Below are positions 43,596 to 52,552 of a DNA stretch of 64,000 nt, piece after piece. The DNA lies in contig NZ_JAVKCA010000024.1 in assembly GCF_040222955.1 (NCBI RefSeq), forward strand, positions 12,134 through 76,133. The letters are read 5' to 3'. Below the pieces are notes generated by a model. That model ran no database searches and was not told the origin of the DNA. It worked only from the letters and a program-made list of their open reading frames with translations. Within the stretch, counting starts at the first letter, position 1. Each line of letters starts with the position of its first letter. The stretch comes from Marinoscillum sp040222955. GTDB taxonomy: Bacteria; Bacteroidota; Bacteroidia; Cytophagales; Cyclobacteriaceae. A program made the translations under genes and the position numbers.

Positions 43596-44460
43596 AATAA
43601 TCGTCAACAAAACCGGATTACACACCTCCATTCAGGACATTGGACGAGAGAACTGGCGGCATTTCGGTGTCCCGGTGAGCGGAGCAATGGATCTCAGAAG
43701 CGCACGACTGGCCAATCTGCTCACCAACAATGAAGAGAATACCCCGGTCATCGAAATCACGATGATCGGACCTGAACTCCAATTCACAGAACCGGCCATC
43801 ATCGCCCTTACCGGAGCGAACCTCTCTCCAAATTTGGATGGAAAAATCGTGAGGGTCAACCAAAACTTACAAGTGATGGGTGGGCAAACACTCTCCTTTG
43901 GAAAACCAATACAGGGCATCCGAACCTACCTTTCCATCAAAGGAGGTTTTGATTGCCCGAAGGTGTTGGGGAGCTATTCACAGTTTCCCATGGTCACCTT
44001 ATCAGGAAATCTTCAGGAAGGGGATCGGGTCACTTACAGACCACAGATTGGATCAAGTAAAAATCACGCTATTGTACATATAAACCCTCAGCACTTTACC
44101 AGCAAAACCCTGAAAGCACACCCTGGGCCAGAATTTGACCTACTCAGCGATCAGGCCAGGCAGATGCTCCTTAATAAAGGCTTTCACATCAATGCCAATA
44201 ACAGGATGGGCTATCAACTCACCCATCCGGGTATGCCTCCTCATCAGCTGGAAATAGTCACAGCTCCAGTCATCCCGGGCACTGTACAGCTTACCCCCTC
44301 CGGACAGCTCATCGCGCTTATGAGAGATGCGCAGGTAACCGGCGGATACCCGCGTGTACTCCAACTCACAAAAGAAGGTGTGGATCAACTCGCACAGAAA
44401 ACCAATGGCCAATCGATTCTATTCCAGTTGATTGAAGTCATTCCTCCCGTGTATAATTAA
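43588..44460 (+). CDS. pxpC: 5-oxoprolinase subunit C (KipA/biotin-dependent carboxylase-like)
   Basis: 290 residues. Family marks are NKTGLHTSIQDIGRENWRHF, the VSGAMDLRSARLANLL motif and the C-terminal LIALMRDAQVTGGYPRVLQL. It completes the PxpABC complex. Family members are often annotated as allophanate hydrolase subunit 2 or KipA. Last gene of the operon; no strong hairpin follows within 60 bases. Confidence 0.95.
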   Translation: MGEIIVNKTGLHTSIQDIGRENWRHFGVPVSGAMDLRSARLANLLTNNEENTPVIEITMIGPELQFTEPAIIALTGANLSPNLDGKIVRVNQNLQVMGGQTLSFGKPIQGIRTYLSIKGGFDCPKVLGSYSQFPMVTLSGNLQEGDRVTYRPQIGSSKNHAIVHINPQHFTSKTLKAHPGPEFDLLSDQARQMLLNKGFHINANNRMGYQLTHPGMPPHQLEIVTAPVIPGTVQLTPSGQLIALMRDAQVTGGYPRVLQLTKEGVDQLAQKTNGQSILFQLIEVIPPVYN

Positions 44461-44823
44461 AAAACATGGCGGGTAAAATTCCCTGCATCGACCAATCCTG
44501 CATGTACCTACACACTTCTCGATTCCCTGAAAAACATTCGAAATCCACAAATTAAATTTCACAATCGGACATTTGCCGGAATAAAAACCAACCACACATG
44601 GCTTTCGCAAAACATCATAAGGTAGCTTGATTGGTATTAAAAGTTTTCTATACATTTGACTGGCTACCAGTATGATTACCGACTAAAAATCGACTCAAAC
44701 AACTTCCCGCTTGTTGAAAAATTTTGAGAACCACACAAAAGACAATATGACTATGCAGAATTAATTAAACCGTTAAATTCAACCTAATTCAAAACGTAAG
44801 TTCAAACCTAATTCAAAACACAC
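44461..44823. other. Intergenic region upstream of the M4 protease gene
   Basis: 363 bases, no convincing ORF; AT-rich from 44690 onward. The tandem repeat at 44778-44823 abuts the start codon of the protease. I see no clear TAnnTTTG promoter and no terminator for pxpABC. Confidence 0.5.
44778..44823. repeat. Two tandem 23-bp repeats next to the protease start codon
   Basis: Unit 1 (44778-44800) begins TTCAACCTAATTCAAAAC, and unit 2 (44801-44823) begins TTCAAACCTAATTCAAAAC. They differ by a one-base indel and in the last few bases, and the second ends exactly at the ATG. They lie in the 5' untranslated region, where a ribosome-binding site would be, yet contain no Shine-Dalgarno. Confidence 0.7.
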
Positions 44824-47800
44824 ATGAGAAAACAATTACTTGCAATGACCCTTATGGGGGCATCATTGCTAACCTATGCCCAAAGTGAGCGTAAACCTGC
44901 AAAAGATTTCAAATCCCCCCAGTTAATTTCTGTGCAGGAAGTTCCCAACCAAGACGCCAAAACCCTTCTGAGAGACCAGCTTCAGCTTCAGGAATCGGAT
45001 GACATGAAGCTTATAAAGTCTGAAATGGATCAGATTGGCATGACGCATGAGAAGTATCAACACTTCTATGAAGGAGTCAAAGTATTCGGATCAGAGTATA
45101 CGGTACACTCCCAATCAGGGAAAATTTCCCACCTTTCCGGAAAACTGGCCAAAGTAGAAAATGTGGATGTAAAGCCATCCCTGTCTGAGCAGGCTGCTTT
45201 GGACAAGGCTGCCTCCCGGATCACAGCGGAAAAGTTTATTTGGGAAGAGGACTTCTCAAAGAAACCTAAAGCCGAACTGGTCATACTGGATGCTACCACT
45301 ACTGGCAAAGAGGCCCGATTGACCTACAAGTTTGAGATCATCTCCTTAAGACCTTACCAGCGGTATGATGTCTTTGTGGATGCCAAAAACGGGGAGACGC
45401 TGATGATGTACAGCAAAATCCATTTTGCGGATGCCGTAGGCTCTGCAGCTACCCGATACAGTGGCACACAAACCATCCATACGGATAGCTACTCCGGTAG
45501 CTACAGACTGAGAGACTACTCTCGTGGAAACGGGGTGGTGACCTGGGATGCTACCACAGCCACTGGCGTAAATGGCTCTACGGGGGTTCCTATCGGATCT
45601 TCCGACTATACAGACAACAATAACAGCTGGACAGCTGCTGAGTTTGACAATGCGGATAAGGATGATGCTGGTTTGGAGGCTCACTTCGGTGCCGCAGCCA
45701 CCTACGACTTCTTCAGCACCACATTTGGCCGAAACAGCTACAATGGCTCTGGCGCTACCATCAACAGTCACGTGAATACTGACATAGAGGCTGTATATGG
45801 CTATCCTTCCGGCTACAATGACAATGCCTTCTGGAATGGCAGCGTCATGGTATATGGAAAAGGTAACTCACTGGATCCCCTGACCACTGTGGACATCACT
45901 GGGCACGAAATTGGCCATGCCTTTATGGAATATACAGCTGGTATGGTTTATCAGAAAGAATCTGGGGCGATGAATGAGTCCTTTAGTGACATATGGGGCA
46001 CCTGTGTGGAGAACTTCACCAATGTAAACTATGGCACCAGCAAGGACCTATGGAACCTGGGTACAGAAATTGGACAAACTTTTCGTTCAATGTCTAACCC
46101 CAACGCCCACAGCCAGCCAGATACTTATGGTGGTACCTACTGGGTAAGCGTAACCAGCTGTACGCCAAGCAGCAGCAACGACTACTGCGGAGTACACACC
46201 AACAGCGGTGTGGGTAATCACTGGTTCTATATCTTGACGGTAGGAAAATCAGGAACCAATGACATTGGAAGCAACTACAGCGTAACCGGCATTGGCATTG
46301 ACAAGGCCGCTGCAATCTCCTGGAGGTCACAGTCTGTGTATCTGGGCGCTAATTCAACTTACGCGGACTGGAGAACCTTTGCCATCCAATCTGCTAAGGA
46401 TCTCTATGGAGCGGATTCTCCGGAGGAAATAGCCGTAACCAACGCCTGGTATGCCGTGGGTGTGGGTGCTGCCTATTCAGCTCCTGTGGGTTGTGTGGCT
46501 TCTCCTTTGGCCCTCTCGATCACGTTTGACAACTACCCGGAGGAAACCAGCTGGACAGTAAAGAATAGCGGGGGAACCACAGTAGCATCAGGCGGAACCT
46601 ATGGATCACAGGCTGATGGATCTACCCTTAACCTGAACATCAACCTGACGGCTGGTGACTATACTTTTACTATTAATGACAGTTATGGAGATGGTATCTG
46701 CTGCTCTTACGGAAGTGGATCATATACCCTTTCGAGTGGATCTACCACCATCAAAACTGGCGGGAGCTTCACCTCATCGGAGAGTACCAACTTCTGTATA
46801 ACCTCCGGTGGCGGCGATACACAGGCACCTACGGCACCAGCAGGCCTGGCAGCATCCAATGTGACTCAGACTACCCTGACCCTCACATGGAATGCCTCAA
46901 GCGATAACGTAGGAGTGACAGGGTACAATGTATTTCAGGGCTCTACCAATATCGGCACGGTAACCGGAACATCCGCAAACATCACCGGCCTGTCCTCTGG
47001 TACAAGCTACTCATTTCATGTGACGGCAGTAGATGCCGCCTCCAATGAGTCTGCCTCCAGCAACACGGTGAATGTAACCACTCAATCTCCGGATACTACA
47101 TCCCCGTCGGTGCCTACTGGTCTGGCTGCATCAAGCGTAACTCAGACCACTCTGACACTATCCTGGAATGCTTCCAGCGACAATGTGGGGGTGACAGGCT
47201 ACGATGTGTACAGAGATGGAAGCCTTTATACTTCAGTATCAGGCACCAGTACAAGTGTCACCGGGTTGACTGCCAGTACCACTTATGCTTTCAGGGTAAG
47301 GGCGAAAGATGCCGCAGGCAACAACTCAGCTCAGAGTACTGCCTTGAATGTGACCACAGCTGCTAATAATGTGACCTACTGTACTGCCGGAGGCAACAAT
47401 ACCAACTATGAGTGGATTGACCTGATTCAACTTGGGTCCATCAATAACTCCTCGGCAGCCAATGGTGGCTATGGTAACTTCACCTCACAGTCTACCACAC
47501 TGGTGCTCAACTCCAGCAACACTATTTACTTCAGTGCCGGATTTGCAAGCTCTACCTACAGTGAAAACTGGAGAGTATGGATCGACTACAATCAGGATGG
47601 GGACTTCACAGACAGTGGAGAGCAGGTAGTCACTGGTACTTCTTCCAACGGAAATACCTACTCCGCCAGCTTCACAGTACCCGGAGGAGCGTCTCTTGGT
47701 GCTACCAGAATGCGTGTGGCCATGGTATGGAATGCAACACCTTCGAGCTGTGGCAGCTTCTCATATGGTGAAGTGGAAGACTACACAGTCAACATCTCTG

Positions 47801-48102
47801 CCACCAGTATCAATGGCGTTGCAGCAGCTAGCAGCTCTACATTCGGAGAGTCTTTGGATAGTGAGCTTGCAGAAGCTACTTTCGGAGTGTATCCAAACCC
47901 TGTAGGAGCAATGCTCAATTTCAATACGGGCGACTTCAAAGTCATCTCAGGCCTGAGAATTATTGACCTGGGTGGAAAAGAAATGAGAAGACTTTCCGGA
48001 AACATGAACGCGCTCAACGTATCCGATCTAAATCCTGGCCTTTACATCCTGGAGTTAGAGTCTGAAAGAGGCAAGTTTCAGACCAAGTTCCTAAAGCGAT
48101 AG
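44824..48102 (+). CDS. Secreted thermolysin-like metalloprotease (M4) with Fn3, GEVED and T9SS tail
   Basis: 1092 residues. The signal peptide ends at TYAQ (20). An FTP/PepSY propeptide (about 40-195) acts as internal chaperone and inhibitor. The M4 domain (about 205-555) has zinc ligands His361 and His365 in HEIGH and Glu385 in GAMNESFSD, and the general-base Glu362. Then comes a beta module (about 560-665) with NDSYGDGICCSYGSGSY, two near-identical Fn3 domains (about 670-760 and 765-850), a GEVED domain (VWIDYNQDGDFTDSGEQV), and the T9SS sorting domain (FGVYPNPVGAMLNF to FLKR). Secreted and probably self-activating, it would digest proteins outside the cell. A strong terminator follows. The gene is more GC-rich than the preceding gap. 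Confidence 0.93.
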   Translation: MRKQLLAMTLMGASLLTYAQSERKPAKDFKSPQLISVQEVPNQDAKTLLRDQLQLQESDDMKLIKSEMDQIGMTHEKYQHFYEGVKVFGSEYTVHSQSGKISHLSGKLAKVENVDVKPSLSEQAALDKAASRITAEKFIWEEDFSKKPKAELVILDATTTGKEARLTYKFEIISLRPYQRYDVFVDAKNGETLMMYSKIHFADAVGSAATRYSGTQTIHTDSYSGSYRLRDYSRGNGVVTWDATTATGVNGSTGVPIGSSDYTDNNNSWTAAEFDNADKDDAGLEAHFGAAATYDFFSTTFGRNSYNGSGATINSHVNTDIEAVYGYPSGYNDNAFWNGSVMVYGKGNSLDPLTTVDITGHEIGHAFMEYTAGMVYQKESGAMNESFSDIWGTCVENFTNVNYGTSKDLWNLGTEIGQTFRSMSNPNAHSQPDTYGGTYWVSVTSCTPSSSNDYCGVHTNSGVGNHWFYILTVGKSGTNDIGSNYSVTGIGIDKAAAISWRSQSVYLGANSTYADWRTFAIQSAKDLYGADSPEEIAVTNAWYAVGVGAAYSAPVGCVASPLALSITFDNYPEETSWTVKNSGGTTVASGGTYGSQADGSTLNLNINLTAGDYTFTINDSYGDGICCSYGSGSYTLSSGSTTIKTGGSFTSSESTNFCITSGGGDTQAPTAPAGLAASNVTQTTLTLTWNASSDNVGVTGYNVFQGSTNIGTVTGTSANITGLSSGTSYSFHVTAVDAASNESASSNTVNVTTQSPDTTSPSVPTGLAASSVTQTTLTLSWNASSDNVGVTGYDVYRDGSLYTSVSGTSTSVTGLTASTTYAFRVRAKDAAGNNSAQSTALNVTTAANNVTYCTAGGNNTNYEWIDLIQLGSINNSSAANGGYGNFTSQSTTLVLNSSNTIYFSAGFASSTYSENWRVWIDYNQDGDFTDSGEQVVTGTSSNGNTYSASFTVPGGASLGATRMRVAMVWNATPSSCGSFSYGEVEDYTVNISATSINGVAAASSSTFGESLDSELAEATFGVYPNPVGAMLNFNTGDFKVISGLRIIDLGGKEMRRLSGNMNALNVSDLNPGLYILELESERGKFQTKFLKR
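46827..47365 (+). repeat. Internal duplication of Fn3 domains in the M4 protease gene
   Basis: The two Fn3 copies (about 46827-47085 and 47107-47365) are alike at protein and DNA level. Both contain VTQTTLTL(T/S)WNASSDNVGV followed by TGY. A third related Fn3 domain occurs in the GH5 protein at 33500-33755, which suggests spread of this module among secreted enzymes. Confidence 0.75.
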
Positions 48103-48128
48103 TAAATTAAAACGGTTTAATTGATGTG

Positions 48129-48166
48129 AAAGGGGTCTTGTCAGCATAAGCTGATAAGACCCCTTT
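48129..48166 (+). terminator. Terminator of the M4 protease gene
   Basis: AAAGGGGTCTTGTCAGC (48129-48145) pairs with GCTGATAAGACCCCTTT (48150-48166) with one G-U-type mismatch and a loop of ATAA. A T run continues to 48170. Confidence 0.92.
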
Positions 48167-48195
48167 TTTTGCTCCGTGCACTGAACACTTCCAGG

Positions 48196-49059
48196 TCAAT
48201 CCCCCATGGAAATGGTCAGACGATCAAGCACATATCCCTCCTTCACTACCACCATGGAGTTCACAGGTACTGGCTCCCATCCGGGATCATCACTCAGCGG
48301 CTCAGAACTGATAATAACTGCTTTTTCGTGTTCTCCCGGGCTGATCATGTGGCAAACTCCGTCTTCACAGGCATACCGCTTACCAATGTTCAGGTAAAGC
48401 GAATCTGCATTTTCCGGCACGTCCGTTGTAAACCTCACCGCCACAGATATGCTACCATCTGTTAGCACCATATTCATATAGCTGGGCTCATCCACTCCCA
48501 TTTCCTGTCCCAGCTCCACCACTTTGCGTATCGCAGCCATGAGCGACGAGCTCATCTGATCATGTGGAGACAGCGTATCCCGTTTCTTGAGTTCATCCTG
48601 CACCAGACAAAAAAAGTGCTCAGAGTCAGTGGACCCTTTTAATTCCTCAAAGGCCTCATCCGAAAGGGACTGAACAATTTTCCGCCGGATTTTGTGAAAT
48701 CCTCCGATATCCCCATTATGCATAAAGGCATACTGTTTGTAACCAAATGGGTGACAATTGTTTTCAGAAACCTGAAGACCCTGAGTAGCAGCACGTACAT
48801 GTGCCATGATACAGGTAGATTCGGTGATTCTTGCCAGCTGTATGAGGTTACGATTGTTCCACGCAGGAGTAACCGATTTGAAAAAAGCCGGGCTACCCGA
48901 AATGGAGTGATTGTACCAGCCCAGCCCAAAACCATCTCCATTTAGTGGTTCGTCCCGCTCCAGGGCATTGAAGCTCTGGTTGATGAGGGAATGCGTGGGT
49001 TCCGTGATGAGGGAGCCAATCCTGATTGGCTTACCCTGATAGAAAGTAAAGCGGCACAT
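48196..49059 (-). CDS. Class II glutamine amidotransferase
   Basis: 287 residues. The mature N-terminal nucleophile is Cys2 (MCRFTFYQGKPI), as in Ntn-type glutaminases. Other conserved parts are LNGDGFGLGWY, the substrate-binding Arg segment AHVRAATQG and FMHNGDIGGF. This matches the YafJ/EgtC-like group, which lacks an attached synthase domain. The acceptor of the ammonia is unknown, and no ergothioneine genes are nearby, so EgtC is unlikely. Transcribed toward the protease terminator. Confidence 0.85.
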   Translation of the reverse strand: MCRFTFYQGKPIRIGSLITEPTHSLINQSFNALERDEPLNGDGFGLGWYNHSISGSPAFFKSVTPAWNNRNLIQLARITESTCIMAHVRAATQGLQVSENNCHPFGYKQYAFMHNGDIGGFHKIRRKIVQSLSDEAFEELKGSTDSEHFFCLVQDELKKRDTLSPHDQMSSSLMAAIRKVVELGQEMGVDEPSYMNMVLTDGSISVAVRFTTDVPENADSLYLNIGKRYACEDGVCHMISPGEHEKAVIISSEPLSDDPGWEPVPVNSMVVVKEGYVLDRLTISMGD

Positions 49060-49148
49060 GGCCTTTGGGCATTTTCAGTTGTTCTGATAAAAGATAGGAA
49101 ATTATCCTGCTATTCTAATGACCTCACTTCTCTTTTTACACAAAATGG

Positions 49149-49580
49149 CTATCTGGTCGCCGGATAAATCATCTTCTTATTTACGATAAAGGATCTTTGA
49201 TCGCTGGTAGGGTTGACACCCGGCAACTCAACTCCCGCCTGTGCCGACCAATGAAGACTACTGTGCTTACCAATATAGGTGGCAGGAGCGGATTCAGGTA
49301 ATTTGATCTCCATACTCCAGGTTTTCTCCTCTCCTGCCGAAACCTGCACATGCTCAGCCAGAACCTTCTCCTCCGCATAAATGGTGGTATCATGCGCTGA
49401 GCGCTCGACCGCTTTCACGTTCAGGTAAACTTTCTCAAAAATGAGCGTTTGGTCAAGTGGCTTCACAGTGACCATGACACTAAGTGATTCGCCATCCCTC
49501 AAGACCTCCTCCGCATAGGCCAGATCGACCTTTGCTGCTCCGCCGGTTACAAAATTTTTAAGGTTTTTCAGTATGCTCAT
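49149..49580 (-). CDS. Spo0M-like arrestin-fold protein (copy 2)
   Basis: 143 residues, no signal peptide. The N-terminus LKNLKNFVTGGAAKVDLAY and the pattern of beta strands (VYLNVKAVERS, WSMEIKLPESAPATYIGKHS, WSAQAGVELPGVNP) mark the Spo0M/SpoOM family, which has an arrestin-like fold. It parallels the upstream gene segment by segment and follows it with one base between stop and start region, so they are tandem duplicates in an operon. Spo0M was named from Bacillus sporulation control, but these hosts do not sporulate, and its role here is unknown. Confidence 0.8.
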   Translation of the reverse strand: MSILKNLKNFVTGGAAKVDLAYAEEVLRDGESLSVMVTVKPLDQTLIFEKVYLNVKAVERSAHDTTIYAEEKVLAEHVQVSAGEEKTWSMEIKLPESAPATYIGKHSSLHWSAQAGVELPGVNPTSDQRSFIVNKKMIYPATR

Positions 49581-49581
49581 C

Positions 49582-50079
49582 TCACAGATCGTTCATAGAA
49601 TAATTCATAGGCTTAGAGACCAATAGCTCTACCCAGCCACTGTCAGGGTCATTGCCTGGCATATCCAGTCCGGCTTGAACCTCCCATTTGAAAAAGACAT
49701 CTTTACCATGGTAAGTAGCTCTCGCATCGGTTGGCAGCTCAAACTCCGCCAGCCATTTATCCTCAGCTCCTTTCTTTAATTCAACATCGGTTCCAAGTAT
49801 CATCTCTTTTTGAAAATGATCCTCATGGCGCGTCTCATCACGGGTAGATGTACGGGAGTTTCCATCTCCATCTGTTTCGGTGTAGGTCACAGTTTTGGTA
49901 TAAGTTTCTCGCGCGCGGACGTTTAGGTACACTTTTTTCACTTTACAGTGGTCTTTAGCAATGGCCGTAACAAAGAGTCGGACCGGAGCACTTCCATCCA
50001 CAATCGGACTTTCAAACACCACGCTGACGCTTGCTGCTCCTCCTGTGATATAATTTTTGATTTTAGAAAACAAGCCCAT
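49582..50079 (-). CDS. Spo0M-like arrestin-fold protein (copy 1)
   Basis: 165 residues. It starts MGLFSKIKNYITGGAASVSV, the usual Spo0M opening with the conserved TGGA, and continues with VKKVYLNVRARETYTKTVTY and AEFELPTDARATYHGKDV. An inserted charged loop (TDGDGNSRTSTRDETRHEDH) distinguishes it from copy 2. Cytoplasmic by lack of signal. The two proteins may form a hetero-oligomer; that is inference from the duplication. Confidence 0.8.
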   Translation of the reverse strand: MGLFSKIKNYITGGAASVSVVFESPIVDGSAPVRLFVTAIAKDHCKVKKVYLNVRARETYTKTVTYTETDGDGNSRTSTRDETRHEDHFQKEMILGTDVELKKGAEDKWLAEFELPTDARATYHGKDVFFKWEVQAGLDMPGNDPDSGWVELLVSKPMNYSMNDL

Positions 50080-50147
50080 GTCAATTCCTTTTTATGTGCT
50101 AAAACTGCACAAAAAAACCTCAACAGTCATCCGTGTAAGCCGGTATT

Positions 50148-50564
50148 TCAGGAAGAATGATCAGAGACAATCACCCATTCACCTTCAATCTGCCTGAAAA
50201 GCAACGTAAAATGCCCCGCAACATTCCCTGCGCTTCTCTCCAGCGACCACTTGCCAATCACAAACCAATAGTCGGTATTGAGTGGATAAATTTCCAGAAC
50301 ATCAAAGGCCAGCTGGCCCATGGTAGCCTGATCAGGATAGTTTTTCTGGTACCGCTCCAAAGTGGTCTGCCAGCCATAGGTAAGCCCGTCTTTCCCCACA
50401 AAAACAAGTTGATCAGATTTCCAGTATCCTTCCATAAAACATGGAATATCTCCGGCATTCCAGCAGTCCTGCTGAGCAGCGAGTACCCCACGTATTTCAC
50501 TTTCCGGCTGGGACATTGCCATTAAAGGAATTATTAATAAAAGAGCCGATGCCAGCTTTTTCAT
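50148..50564 (-). CDS. Secreted NTF2/SnoaL-like protein (DUF4440 type)
   Basis: 138 residues from ATG 50564-50562; the longer frame adds seven residues before a good signal peptide (MKKLASALLLIIPLMAMSQ). The mature part is a single NTF2-like cone fold (IRGVLAAQQDCWNAGDIPCF, MEGYWKSDQLVFVGKDGLTY, GHFTLLFRQIEGEWVIVSDH), typical of DUF4440. Such proteins bind small ligands or act as isomerases, and no active-site residue is assignable. Stands alone. Confidence 0.8.
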   Translation of the reverse strand: MKKLASALLLIIPLMAMSQPESEIRGVLAAQQDCWNAGDIPCFMEGYWKSDQLVFVGKDGLTYGWQTTLERYQKNYPDQATMGQLAFDVLEIYPLNTDYWFVIGKWSLERSAGNVAGHFTLLFRQIEGEWVIVSDHSS

Positions 50565-50649
50565 AGAACATTCTTTTAAGACCAAAATAACGATTTAGCA
50601 ACAAATCCGCCTCCTCAATATGTCATTTGGATATATGAGCTCCCAGAAA

Positions 50650-52551
50650 TCAGGAATACATGAATTCAAACGCGCTGTGGTAGAGATTTCGTTGCTGCAG
50701 ATCCTGAATGAGCTGATCAAAGAAATCGTTGGAGCTAAGAGTGGCAGAGTCCCCCACCATCACCAGTAGATGCCGGGCCCGCGTCATGGCCACATTCATC
50801 CTGCGTTCGTTGGAGAGAAAACCGATAATCCCCTCTGAATTACTCCTGGTGAGCGAGATCATCATAACATCGCGCTCCTGCCCCTGAAAGGCATCCACAG
50901 AATTAATCGTGATGTTTTTGAGAACTTCGCCTGGCAATCCAAGGTCTGGTAAATTCGCCTTTAGAAGCTCCGACTGAGCTTTGTAGGGAGCTATCACCCC
51001 TATCTTTAGTTGATGCGCGTCCCCTTCCGGAAGCTCCTTCAGGATCCTGTCCAGTTGTGCCAGCACAAACCGTCCTTCTTCTACATTGTAAGTAGACAAG
51101 GTTTCAGGGTTCAGCTTTTCTTCAAACCCACAACCAGCGGTATCAATGAACAGGACAGACTTTTCAAATAATTGCCTTCTTTGAGAGATCACTTCGCCGC
51201 TCTTGAGCTTCCCCTGATAAAAATATTGGTTGGAAAAGCACATGATGTCATCGTGCATCCTGTACTGGGTCTCCAGCATCACATCGGCATTCCATTTGGT
51301 GATGTTTCTCCCAAAGACGGTTTCTGACAACCCCTCTTTGGCTGCTTCCAGCGATTTCACAGTAGGCGGAAGCTGCCAATGATCACCAGCCATCACCACC
51401 CTGTTACACTTCATGATGGGAATCCAGCTGGCCGGCTCCAGTGCCTGTGAAGCCTCATCCACAAAGAGGGTTTTAAACGTCCTGTTCTGTAGGTAATTAC
51501 TATTGGCACCTACCAGGGTACAAGCGATCACCTCAGCCTTATTCAGCTCATCATGGATCATGTGATCCTCCAACATGCGGGCATCTTCTTTAAGGGTCCT
51601 GGCTTCATTGAGCAGCAACGTCCGTTGCTGTCTTTCCTCCCTTCCAAAATGACGTTTGTGCTTTTTGCCCATAGCCCTGTACTCCTCCGCCTTTTTCCTA
51701 AGATCTTTGAGGAGCTTTGCATCTGAATGCTCAGCGAGCCTGGCATCTATGGTGGATGATACCACCTCTTCTGTTACCCTGGCGGGATGCCCGATTCGGA
51801 GTACCCGAATACCCTGTTGGGTGAGTTTTTCGGCCAGTAAATCTACCGCAGCGTTGCTGGCGGCCGTTACCATGACTTGCTTTTCTTCCGAGATGGTGTC
51901 TTTTATAGCTTCTACCAGTGTGGTGGTTTTCCCGGTACCCGGCGGGCCATGAACTAAAGCCAAATCCCGAGCGGATTTAATCAGATTTAACGCCTCATTT
52001 TGACTATCGTTCAGATTGGGGTGTCTGATGCCAATAGATTGATGAAACCGGGGCTGTGTATGTCCTAGCAGTACGCTGATCAACTCCTGGATCCGGCCCT
52101 CGCGCACATCAGCCAACTTGCGCATGGTGCGCTCCATTTCATCATACGTGCTCTCATCAAAAAGTAAATCCACTCCCAGTCGACCCTCATCTATCCAGTC
52201 CGGTGGATCATCAAAGTTGAGAACCACCGTCATGTATTTCTCTGAGACTTTACTTATAATCCCTGAAGCGCTTAAATTTTTCTTTTGATCATTGAGGAAA
52301 ATGCTCACCGAGGAACCCACCTGAAAGAAATGCCGCTTATCATGATCTGTGGTGCGCTCCATTTTCAGTACCCACTTCTCGCCAGTACCCAGAAATGAGC
52401 CATCCACCACCACCGGATACCAGGTCACCCCTTCCTTTTTCCGGTCTTCCAGAGAGCGATTTCTTATCTTATTTTCATACTGCTTCCGGTCTTCCTCCCT
52501 TTCCTTTTTGAGTAAAAGTAAGAGCCGAAGAAAATGCTCCGAATGAACCAT
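50650..52551 (-). CDS. Superfamily 1 DNA/RNA helicase (IGHMBP2/Dna2-like)
   Basis: 633 residues. Walker A GPPGTGKTTTLVEAI, motif II LFVDEASQALEP, motif III VMAGDHWQLPPTV, motif IV/V with SVDAFQGQERDVMMISLTRS, and motif VI RRMNVAMTRARHLLVMVGD. These are AAA_11/AAA_12 helicase halves of the SF1B Upf1-like group. The N-terminal 150 residues form an OB-like region (VDGSFLGTGEKWVLKMERTT). No nuclease domain is seen. It probably acts 5' to 3' in DNA repair or RNA turnover. The TerB-like gene upstream ends one base before its start, so they are co-transcribed. Confidence 0.92.
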   Translation of the reverse strand: MVHSEHFLRLLLLLKKEREEDRKQYENKIRNRSLEDRKKEGVTWYPVVVDGSFLGTGEKWVLKMERTTDHDKRHFFQVGSSVSIFLNDQKKNLSASGIISKVSEKYMTVVLNFDDPPDWIDEGRLGVDLLFDESTYDEMERTMRKLADVREGRIQELISVLLGHTQPRFHQSIGIRHPNLNDSQNEALNLIKSARDLALVHGPPGTGKTTTLVEAIKDTISEEKQVMVTAASNAAVDLLAEKLTQQGIRVLRIGHPARVTEEVVSSTIDARLAEHSDAKLLKDLRKKAEEYRAMGKKHKRHFGREERQQRTLLLNEARTLKEDARMLEDHMIHDELNKAEVIACTLVGANSNYLQNRTFKTLFVDEASQALEPASWIPIMKCNRVVMAGDHWQLPPTVKSLEAAKEGLSETVFGRNITKWNADVMLETQYRMHDDIMCFSNQYFYQGKLKSGEVISQRRQLFEKSVLFIDTAGCGFEEKLNPETLSTYNVEEGRFVLAQLDRILKELPEGDAHQLKIGVIAPYKAQSELLKANLPDLGLPGEVLKNITINSVDAFQGQERDVMMISLTRSNSEGIIGFLSNERRMNVAMTRARHLLVMVGDSATLSSNDFFDQLIQDLQQRNLYHSAFEFMYS

Positions 52552-52552
52552 A

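Noticed and set aside
48196..49059. EgtC (ergothioneine pathway) for the glutamine amidotransferase
   Set aside because: No egtB or egtD neighbours, and the family includes many non-EgtC members, so only the general class is given.
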